The position numbers were made by a program, and so were the translations under genes. Shown here in pieces: positions 30,264 to 39,500 of a DNA stretch of 64,000 nucleotides (its first letter is position 1; each line of letters opens with the position of its first letter). This DNA is from Cladocopium goreaui (lineage: Eukaryota; Sar; Dinophyceae; Suessiales; Symbiodiniaceae), in the NCBI GenBank assembly GCA_947184155.2, contig CAMXCT020001128.1, forward strand, positions 1 through 64,000. Direction: 5' to 3'. The notes beneath the pieces are model-generated. The model was not told the origin of the DNA and did not search any database. It saw nothing but the letters and a program-made list of their open reading frames with translations.

Positions 30264-30989
30264 ATGGAACACAAACGAGACGCGACCGTGGCGGGCTTGT
30301 CTTGGCCTGCGAACTCTACTCGTGGACTCGCTCCTACCGACCCAGTTCAAGTACCAGACGCCTCGACTTCTGCACTATGTCACTCAGGAGCTCCCGACAC
30401 TACGACCAACCCTACTCCGGCACCTTTGGTAACTGACAGTACGGCACCTGCTACGGGTACACTGGCCCATTCTGATACATATTCAGGACCAGCACCTCCT
30501 GGCGTTCCATTTCCGACAGACTCAAGTTCTACACACAACTACTTCCATCGTGCTCAGTTCTCTTCTCGCGTGGTTCACCAGATCCAATTCAAGGTCATTA
30601 CCCACTCCAACAACACCAGGGAGCTATTCATTGAAGAAATTCCTTTGTTAGGGCATTCCCGATGTCGTGACCCTGAACACTATTTCTATGGTCTCTCCGG
30701 CAACTGGGAGTGGTCCCTGCGCACAGCGGACTATTGGCGACATCATTTTGAGATTCCCCTTGTACATGGACACCATCCTTTTCACAATGTGCCCATTGAG
30801 ACGACATCTCCTGGAGATGAACCAAGGCTGACCACCCGGATCCATGAATTAGCCAAAGATCTATCTGACACCTTGAAGGCTGCTACGGCATCGGGGGAAT
30901 TCGATCAGACTTGGGCGATGGTTGAACGCATGAGCTTCCACGATGCTATGGAAGTCCTTCTACAAGCTCCGAATTCCTCTTCTGACTGA
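30264..30989 (+). CDS. accessory protein H (paralogue of the gene at 28535)
   Basis: Start set at ATG 30264 (MEHKRDATVAGLSWP), eight bases after an acceptor-like CAG. The 241-residue product begins with about 90 residues rich in Ala, Pro, Ser and Thr. The central globular part (VVHQIQFKVITHSNNTRELF, EWSLRTADYWRHHFEIPLV) matches gene F in order and spacing. The C-terminus is helical (IHELAKDLSDTLKAA, MVERMSFHDAMEVLLQ). It is the last gene before the right terminal repeat, 110 bp away. No known family. Confidence 0.6.
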   Translation: MEHKRDATVAGLSWPANSTRGLAPTDPVQVPDASTSALCHSGAPDTTTNPTPAPLVTDSTAPATGTLAHSDTYSGPAPPGVPFPTDSSSTHNYFHRAQFSSRVVHQIQFKVITHSNNTRELFIEEIPLLGHSRCRDPEHYFYGLSGNWEWSLRTADYWRHHFEIPLVHGHHPFHNVPIETTSPGDEPRLTTRIHELAKDLSDTLKAATASGEFDQTWAMVERMSFHDAMEVLLQAPNSSSD

Positions 30990-31080
30990 AGTGACCGCCC
31001 TTTTGTACATTAGGTTATTACAGGTTCACTTTCACTGGTGTCTTGCCGATTCCGCCAGCGAAGTTCTTCCAAAAAACCGA

Positions 31081-31097
31081 CCTCGCTACATGCGAGG
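31081..31097 (+). other. short hairpin at the junction with the right terminal repeat
   Basis: CCTCGC-TACAT-GCGAGG is a perfect 6-bp stem directly before the right terminal repeat. It could act in 3' processing or termination; this is inference. Confidence 0.4.
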
Positions 31098-31098
31098 T

Positions 31099-31679
31099 GT
31101 GTGTGTGTGTACCATCTGAACAGATGTAAAACTTCTGATTGGTTTTCACTAATTTGCAGGGGGCCACGGCTCCATTCATCAGTCCGTGGCCAACGAAGCT
31201 ACTGATGTTTGGAGAGGATATGCAGTCTGATCAACTGCACGTACCTGCTTTTTTTTCGGACATAGCAAGGGGCCAAGCTTAGAACCCCAACCACAATATT
31301 ATACAATTTGCTGCACTGTTGTCGCAATCTGGAATCAATTTTGAAATTTACATGCATCAGAACCTTCCTCAGATTTTCGCCGAAACCATATCGCCGACAG
31401 TATTATGTTTTTTGACTTATTTTCGCCGAGATCCTGTCGCCGACGAACTATGGGTTATTTTGGGAAACAATCGCCGAAACATTATTTTGGATTTCCACAT
31501 GCTGGTCAAAACTCTATGGAATCTGGTTATGACTACGTTTGACAATTTCGGATGCCCTACATCGTTTGCGAGAAGTACCTCATGTGGCTCTTTTATTCAT
31601 CTAATAATCTAGGCTGGTTTGCATGTTTCAGGATTCAGTTCCTGCCGGATCATATAATGATCCATTCTTGTCTAGTGTG
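31099..31679 (+). repeat. right terminal direct repeat of the Penelope-like element
   Basis: This is a 581-bp copy of the left repeat with about 1% substitutions and two small indels. The CAG acceptor-like site, the 8-bp hairpin (31162-31191) and all five TCGCCGA heptamers are kept. Confidence 0.9.
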
Positions 31680-31831
31680 TGTGTATGTGTGTGTGACAGT
31701 GTGTGCGTACCGACTTGTTTACGTACTCATTGATGAATTTGTATACGATTACGTGTTTGTTGATTGATATATTATATCATATACATTATTACAAATAATT
31801 AATATATATATGTGTGTGTGTCGTGCGTGTG

Positions 31832-31862
<31 letters not shown>

Positions 31863-31865
31863 TGT
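31680..31865. repeat. (TG)n, (TA)n and (TC)n microsatellites
   Basis: Simple repeats adjoining the right end of the Penelope-like element. Confidence 0.9.
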
Positions 31866-32445
31866 CAGTCAAGATGGATTTCCAAAGCAATTTGGTCAAA
31901 TTGGCTGCATGGGGTCGCCCTAAGATCATCTCAAATCATATCAGATCCATCTATATAGTCGTCATGTTGAAACCAGACTTTTTGTACGCTCAGCATGTGA
32001 AACTTGTTTTTGTGGATTGTCCAATGCATGTTTTCAACATGATGGTCACCACTAAAACTCATCCTGAAGAAGCTCACACAATGGACTCGGGCTGTCAAGT
32101 CCATATCTAGGAGGTCAAAAATTACAGTAACGGACTCCTGAGACAACAAACAGCCTTTCCAGCTGACTGTCAGCCCTTTCAGAATTCGATCGCCCTTTAA
32201 AAGAAGTTCTCAAAATGAAAGTTGCTGAAAGTGAAGCAAATTGGCATGAAAAAGGCTTTGTAAGAATATCAAATGCTGAGCCAAAGTTCCGAAGTGTCTC
32301 AGCAAACGCGTAAAATAAAGTTCAGCAGAAAGCCAAGCAAGAAAGGTACCAAGGGCACCCAACTGCTATCTCCGCAAAAGAGCACTGCAAATTCCATACT
32401 TGCGAAGACACAGCCAGCTCCCAGACTCTGGATTGGACTCAAAAG
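31866..32445. other. unassigned sequence
   Basis: No gene or repeat recognised; a 98-codon + strand frame has no motif. Confidence 0.4.
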
Positions 32446-32775
32446 TGGTGTGGTGTAGTGTGGTGTGGTGTGGTGAAGTGTGGTGCAGTGTAGTGTAGTG
32501 TAGTGTAGCGTAGCGTAGTGTAGTGTAGTGCGTGTAGTGTAGCGTCTTGTAGTGTAATGTAATGTAATTGAATGTAGTGTAGTGGACCATAGTGTAGTGG
32601 AGTCTAGTGGAGTCTAGTGTATTGTAGTGCAGCGTAGTGTAATGTAATTGGGGTAGCGTAATGAGTTGTAGTTGTAGTTGTAGTTGTAGCAGGGTGTAGT
32701 GTAGTGTAGTGTAGCGTAATGTAGTGTAGTGTAATGTAGTGTAGTGTAATGTAGTGTAGTGTAGTGGTGGTTGTA
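32446..32775. repeat. (TAGTG)n microsatellite
   Basis: About 330 bp of TAGTG pentamers with TGGTG, TAGCG and TAATG variants. Long His/Thr/Tyr frames on the - strand are artefacts. Confidence 0.95.
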
Positions 32776-32849
32776 GTTGAAACTGCTGCAAAAACCTCAC
32801 CTTCTTGCTCACTTTTGACAAGGTGCACAATCCCCTGCGCCTGCCACGC

Positions 32850-33150
32850 GAAACGACATCTGAACGTCCAAAAGTGCCCCGTACCCCTCGGGTTTTTTCA
32901 CTTTTGACTTCGAAATGTGCTTCGCACCACAACGGCTTGCACTTTTTCGACATCTCACCTTCCAAAAATGCTCCGGAGCTGCTGTGTTTTGATGTGTTTT
33001 GTACATTTTGACTTGTCGAAGTGTGCACTTTTTCGACATCACAACTTCCAAAAGTGGTCCGAGAATGGTGTGTTTTGTACATGTTGACTTCGAAATGTGC
33101 TTCGCGCCACAACGGCGTGCAACTTTTCATCTCTCATCTGACCACATGGC
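32850..33150. repeat. degenerate dispersed repeat, about 120 bp, two to three copies
   Basis: Phrases GACTTCGAAATGTGCTTCGC, CACTTTTTCGACATC and CTTCCAAAAGTGGTCCGAGA or variants recur at about 32905-32975, 33010-33060 and 33085-33130. Spurious frames across it are probably not proteins. Confidence 0.7.
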
Positions 33151-33900
33151 TCCGCACCCGCCGCTTTAGCGAGCCTACTTTTCGACCCTCCGGAGCCACA
33201 AATCATTGGAAAAACACAGTATTTCGCGACTTTCCTACCCTTTTGCGAACCTGCATCTTCTTTCTTCTCACTCTTTCTCTTCTCTGATCTTCTCTCTTCG
33301 GCTCTTCTCCTCTCTGACTCTCCCCACCTCTGCTTTTCCATCTGTCAATGACTTCTAAACTTCCTTCGATGATTATTATCATCCTAATGAACCTTGGGTA
33401 GTATAATCCCTTTTTCCCCAACAACCCCAGGCCTCTCGAAAAACCGCGTGGGAGGTTGCGGCCCGAGTGACCTGCGCGGCAGGCGGACCCGGACCCTGCT
33501 GGGACGAAGTACGGTGATTTACCGCGCAAGGTGGTCCCTAGAATTAAGATGAATCAAGTATAGTATATCCGTTGATTCGTTGATCGTTTAATGCAAGACA
33601 TGGCAATGATACATATACATACACACATATAATCACATATATATATATTCTAATCCAGCTCTGCCCATTCCGAAAAGTTGTCTCAACTTCTGCTTTTTTG
33701 ATCAGACGTTGAGATCCAAAGTCTTATGGTGTCAGATGCTTTCAACAGTCTTACTCGCAGGATACTGACCTTGCCCAAAGGAACTGCAGAGGTTCACTTT
33801 TGTTTCACCAGCCCATTGTCCCCATTATCCTCCGACCCCAGCTGTCAACTCCTCAACACTAACTGCTGGTTTTCTGTTTGTCCTTGTTTGCACACTGATT
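33151..33900. other. unassigned sequence
   Basis: No gene is supported in this stretch. Confidence 0.4.
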
Positions 33901-33904
33901 TTTG

Positions 33905-34210
33905 AGAAGAACGATGTTTTAAAGAAGAACGATTGTTCGAGAAGGATGCGCAAAGTTGTTTTTTAACCCCCCTAAAATGCAACCCTACCCATTCTTCTCA
34001 AAAATCATTCTCCTTACTTTTTTTGTGAAAAACTGTTCTGCAATTTCCACCAGAGAAATTTGTGATGAGAACGATTGCTCTCGTGAGAACGATCTTTGAT
34101 TGAAATGTGCGAGAGAACGATGCAATGTCACTTCACAGGGGGGAGCTTGATCATTAGTCATTTTTTTGGGCCAAACATGTCCTCAAACATGGTCCATGAG
34201 AACGATGAGT
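33905..34210. repeat. dispersed GAACGAT heptamers
   Basis: Six GAACGAT copies in about 300 bp (about 33908, 33927, 34068, 34086, 34112, 34199), several within GAGAACGAT. Spacing is irregular, so this is not a simple tandem repeat. Confidence 0.5.
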
Positions 34211-35784
34211 GACTTAACATGCATTTCCCCTGTGAGAATGTGTAATCACAGCTTAGATATATATATTGTAATTATACCAATTACACATCATATAACAGCA
34301 TGTAAAGAATGGCAATCTCGACGGAAATCCGATGTCAAAGTACACGAAAGTCTCCACTTTTGCACACTGGTCCCATTTCTATCTATTTATTCCATCCTGG
34401 CAGCGCAAACAACTGCAACGATGTGAACCCTCTTCAAGATTCTTTAAGCACCCCCTGTGTTTGACACAGGTGTTTGTGAAGCTTGCGAGCTGGAGATGTT
34501 GGAGGTTTGCTCAAAACGACAGGACTCCCAGGCACCCATGGTCCCAGGACCTTTCTATTAGAAACCGCAGTTTTGGGAAGCGACCGTGGTCTCTCTGAGG
34601 CCTTCAGACTGCCATAGACCAGTGGATCAGCCATCTCAACTGTTGGTCACTTGGGCTGAATCATCCCAAGGCAAAATGCAAAGGCAGTAATGAAACATTT
34701 AAACTTAACAACGAGCTAAGCTACTTACCGGTTCCAACGGGGTATAGCCTTGACTGGAGTTAACAAAAAGAAGGGTCATGGTTTCACGACCTCTGTTTGC
34801 CAATGTGTCCTCCTTTCTCCTAACTCCAAATATTTCCAGATTTATCACCTGCCACAAGCCGCCACGTCCAAGCAGCCGGAATGGGAACCGACTTGGCAGA
34901 GTAGTTTGAGTCCATGGGCGGAATATCAGCTTCTGGGATTGAAGCTTCTGGAATTGAAGGGATGGAAGCTACCTCGGCGGCCGAGGCTCGGCCAGGATCA
35001 TGGATGATGATGAATGATTTCACCTAGAAAAAGTGAAAAAATCAACAACATTGCAACATACAGTCCTGAAAATGTGCCTCCCAGAAACTCATCTGATTAT
35101 TACTGATTTTTGCCAAGTAAGACCCCAATCTGAACCTAACTTGGGTTGCTCATGATCTCAAGATAAAATTGGGCTGTAACCATGGTGAAATTCAACTACC
35201 TCCACCCAATTGAAGATGCCGCCAGCATGTCAAGCAACTGCGGTGACGTCGGCAGCTGGAGCCGGATTCTCGACATCCCCTGCAGGGAAGGGCCAGCCCA
35301 CTGGAGCAAGTTCCCATGTGCATCCATCACCACCCATCCAAACAACTCTGCAAGGTTGGTCATGTTTGGTATTGAACCACTCCTGGTTTGAGGGTATAAC
35401 GGGTATATAATTGAGCCATTCCTAAAATGTGCAATGGCTCGCCACTAGCATGGTTCTCCAATACCTACCCCATCTCAATAAACCAGTCCTGAAGATGTCG
35501 CGACCTTAGGGCCTTGGAAAATGTAGGAACCCACCGTCCATTGGAGAAGAGGAGAGAGCACCAAGTACCTCATGCGGCCACGCCGAGCATGGCAAAGTCC
35601 CAAGCATCCGCAATGCGACTCCAAACGAGGCACGCTGGCAGGAATAGCAGGGGATCGCCTTTCACCACACCTGGACGATCAGGTCAGGTGAACAGAGACT
35701 TTCCAGGATGGCTGAAACCGCTGGCTGCTCCCATGTTTTGACCCTTGCGTGGTATAGGTGCAAAAAATGCATGTCCTTACACAT
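34211..35784. other. unassigned sequence
   Basis: Short frames exist; the GC-rich pieces at about 34855-34990 and 35205-35360 could be exons but no family is recognised. The second ends at AAGGTTGGT, like a 5' splice site. Confidence 0.35.
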
Positions 35785-35829
35785 GTATGTATGTATGTAT
35801 GTATGTATGTATGTATGTATGTATGTATG
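35785..35829. repeat. (TATG)n microsatellite at the insertion site
   Basis: About eleven TATG repeats directly abut the LTR of the copia-class element. Confidence 0.95.
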
Positions 35830-36063
35830 TGTGAATCGGAGGTTGTCTCCCCGATTATGTATTGTTGCTTTGTCTTGGGGTTGATGTCCAAAAAAACGAC
35901 GACGTCACGATGAATGCAGTTTCGGCATGGCGTTGTTTCTCGCTCTTGACATCTGCAGTAGTCTTGAGCCAAAGGGGCATTTTATGCACACCTTTGGTTA
36001 TGGACGATAGTAGGATGTCTTTGTGGGATTATGTACTGTGCCGTAGCCTACATCCTATTCGCA
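35830..36063 (-). repeat. 3' LTR of the copia-class element
   Basis: 234 bp, ending TGTGAATCGG on the left and TATTCGCA on the right (+ strand). It is nearly identical to 55023-55253. Confidence 0.95.
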
Positions 36064-36071
36064 CCCCCCAC
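36064..36071 (-). other. polypurine tract
   Basis: On the - strand GTGGGGGG lies directly before the TG of the 3' LTR, the expected position for the plus-strand primer. Confidence 0.6.
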
Positions 36072-36585
36072 GCATGGCCAACTTCGTTGGCCACGCGCAA
36101 AGGAGTGTCCTTTAAATCGTTCCAATACATCTGCAGCTGTTCATTTGTCGAATTAAGGAGAGCTAAAGTCCGTTTCAGAACTTCCAATCTACATGGCGGC
36201 TTGCTACGATCTCTACCAAAAAATATAAAAGATCTGTTCACGTGCACGCAGACACGACGTAGTCGGTGTCTAGCGTTGAGGTTCATCCGATGTGGCGTAG
36301 CCAGCATGGATTCCCACTCAAGCATGTGAATTAAAAATCAAACACAAAGATGACTATGGAACTAGAAGTTTACCTTCCCGTTCCTTCGTCGGTTGAGATG
36401 TAGACCGCTGTAGAAACTCAGCGTCTCATGCAATGATGTTCAAAAAAAATGTGTGGTTACAAATTAGCCGGCTCAGAGTCCTCTCAGAAATCATTCGAAA
36501 TGAAGTAGAGGTAAATCTCGAGCACTGATTGCATCCTCGCATCGCCAGGTTCAATCAGGACCCATGCAGAGGTCAGATCGCTTGA
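36072..36585 (-). other. 3' untranslated region of the copia-class element
   Basis: About 510 bp between the last stop codon and the purine tract, with no further domain recognised. Confidence 0.5.
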
Positions 36586-39500
36586 TCATCTATATCCCCA
36601 TCCATAGTATCCCTGATGATTCCAGTCTCCGCCACGATGTGAATAAGATCTTCCACCTTTTCCTTGGTCTTTTCCACCCTTCTTTGGCGGGGTCACTGGA
36701 GCTTGTTTTGGCGGAGGAGCGGTTTCAACTGTTCTCCATGTTGCTGACGATGATGCTTTCGCTTTTGACGCTCGTCCCAGTGCTGGTTCTGCCTTCGGGG
36801 CTGCTTTCGATTTGCCAGCGGCTTGGTCGGTGCGTTCACGATCAGCAGGAGTTGGGGTATCAGCAATCGCAAGTATGTGAGCTTCTGTCAAGTGAATGCC
36901 CCACCTTGGTCGTTGATCTTCCCTTTGCTTGATGTGATTGTAATCATCGATTGCATCATATAGCTTCTGGAGTAGAGGTCGTGGCAATTGTCGGCCATTC
37001 TGAAGGATCAGGTGTAAAAGTGAAATTCTTCGAAGTGGTGGACGAAGAGCACACACAATGTCAACTGGGTTCAATGTGATTGTGTCTTGAAAGTCGACGT
37101 TCCTGAAGAAATAAACAGCATTTACCCTATATGCACCTGCAATGATTCTTCTGACCAAGACGTCTTGTCGGTCAAGGGCGTCGCGGGCCGCTGTGGTCTT
37201 CCTCATCTCGTCCATTGTTGTGTCACGTTTCGACAGCTTCTCCATCTCCTCATCAAAGAAGATGTTCTGCAAGTCATCATACGTGTAGCCACATTCAAGG
37301 GTATATACGAGAAGTCGCTTGAGCACTACTGCTCCGTAATAAGCATTGACGAATCCCTCTTCTCCGATGTCGTCCTTTTGATTTGGTCGGCCGATCTCTT
37401 TGTAGAGCTCTTTCATCTGTTGTGCAGTTGGTTCAATGAGTTCACCATTTTCATCCTCGCCCAGGTAAGGTGTCCTTGAGTCCAGGTCCATCCTAAATTT
37501 CTGGTTCTGTTGAAAATGTTTCCATGCCGTCCCAATGTCTCCACAGAAGTTCCGTTGGAATAGTCTGTAGATCCTGACGATATGTAGTCCCATCTGCAAC
37601 AGGAGGATCTTGATGAATTCTGGTTGAGCATCTCCAATTGTGCAAGGCTCGATTGGCAGGACCTTTGATCCAAACTCAATTCGCTGCATCCACTTGGGGT
37701 ACTCAATCTCTGCATCACGAGCTTCTCCAGCCTCGTACTCTTCAATGTTGATCTCATCGACCGCTGTTTCTTCAACATCATTCTCGTCGGTCGGTTTTCC
37801 CTCTTGATTGAGAAATTCGTCGACCTCATCTTGCTCTCTGAAGTCTCTTTTCTCGTCATTGATGTCGCCCTTCTTCGAGGCTTGGTCATCATTTTCTTCT
37901 TCTGGTTGAGGTTCCTGCTCTGGACTCTTCATGGTGACGTCATCATCACCTGGCATTGTCTCATCATTATCATCATCACCTGTCAAATCGATCTTCACCT
38001 CTTCCCATGCTTTCTTGACATGGTCTTTGAGATCTTCTTCTCGATGATGTGATTCGGCTTTTGGTACTGTCGCCACGGTGATTTTGATTCGCTTCCTCCA
38101 TCCATGACTCACCAAAAATCCTTTGCACATCACACAAATTGACAAAGGCGCAGGGGTTTCCAACAGACATGCGGGGCATAGTCGATGGTCCTCTTTGCTA
38201 GGATGATGGGTGACTGCCAATAATGAAATTGCATCATTCCAATCCGGATGTCCAGGGAACAATCTGTGAGTATGACTGAAGTGGCCTGTCCTGATATCGA
38301 CAAGTTTTCGAAGTTCGTCAAGATCGGGTGATGATTCTTCAGGCACAATGTTTCCAATGAGCTTGTCAAATCGTTCAATGGTGGCCACTCTCTTTGCTCC
38401 TTGCACAGAAAGAACAAGTTGATCTCTTCCCTTTGTGATCATGAGACGGTAATAGTCCTTTTCTTTCCAATCATAATACCAAACTGCATCGAATGATTCG
38501 AATGGAATTGTTTCTTGGACCAAAATGTGTCCGTCTGCTGACAATCTGGGGGAGAACTTGGCGATGGAATCGTATGTGATGTAGATGTAGACAAGATCAG
38601 TTTGATCAATTTTCTTGAATCTCAGCACCATCTGACTTCTAACATCCCACGGCGCGAATGGCACGAAGAACGTATTGATGCGGTCGCCTCCTCCTCCGGG
38701 ACGTAGTCCTTCTCTGAAGATTTGGGCGATGTTGTCAAATGTGGTGCAGTGAAATCCTCCTCCAAGAGTGTATCCTACTCCAGGGTTCATCTGATAGGAA
38801 GTCTTCTTGTCTTCGATTTGTACACCGCCTTGAACTCTTGAATGTGCCATAGGAGCTCGGATTGCCACTGGCCAAAGCCAAATCTCTCGATCTGCTGTGC
38901 CGATCTCCAACCTCAGTGTTTGTCGATCAAGTCTTGAGGTCAATCCATCATCAAAATTGTTCAAGAGGTATTCCAACTCAGCCTTTGTGACTTTGAGTCC
39001 TAGCACTTGAGCTCGGATTCTCTTCGTTTGCTTGTACTCGGTGAAAATCACTCTCTGGAAATTGTTCCACCTCTCAACAAGTATCGGGTAGTTGACGTGT
39101 GTCGTTCCAGCCAATGTGTGTTGGTCTCTCCAAATAGCATCGTACTTCAAGATCGACTCAACATTGACCCAACCCGCCTCATCGCATGGAAGTCCACGGT
39201 GATTTCGATTGTCTCTGACGCAACCCACGGAGTGGCGTAGCGCAGCATTGAACCTTTTCGACAGTTCAACCATCCATGGCGGATTTTCCCACTTGTTGCC
39301 CATCCACTCATTCTCGCTGTATCGATGCACCTTCCACCAGCCCATTCCAAGGTATTCTTCTCCATTGATGCGGGCAAGTTGAAGTGTACCAATATTGTGA
39401 CCATGTGTGAATGGTTGGATGTACTTGAAGTTCCAGTTGTTTCCATGTTGTTTTCTTTCCTCAGTAAGCCATTTCATGTAGACATCATGATCAATATGTT

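Larger units (their letters stand above)
18521..31679 (+). mobile_element. Penelope-like retroelement, complete, with accessory genes
   Basis: A 13.2-kb element is bounded by direct repeats at 18521-19096 and 31099-31679. It carries a reverse transcriptase preceded in the same protein by a GIY-YIG nuclease domain, the combination that defines Penelope-like elements. The N-terminal nuclease position matches the permuted-domain clades described from protists and green algae. Around the RT gene are about seven more frames in the same orientation with short spacers. The two terminal repeats differ by about five substitutions and two small indels, so the insertion is fairly recent. Both ends abut (TG)n microsatellite DNA, which may be the target. 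The size and gene number are well above a typical Penelope-like element. Confidence 0.8.

Noticed and set aside
32366-33130. 254-codon - strand frame
   Set aside because: It joins the TAGTG microsatellite and a dispersed repeat; no domain.
33400-33560. Possible structured RNA gene in the GC-rich stretch
   Set aside because: No tRNA, rRNA or snRNA signature could be identified by eye.
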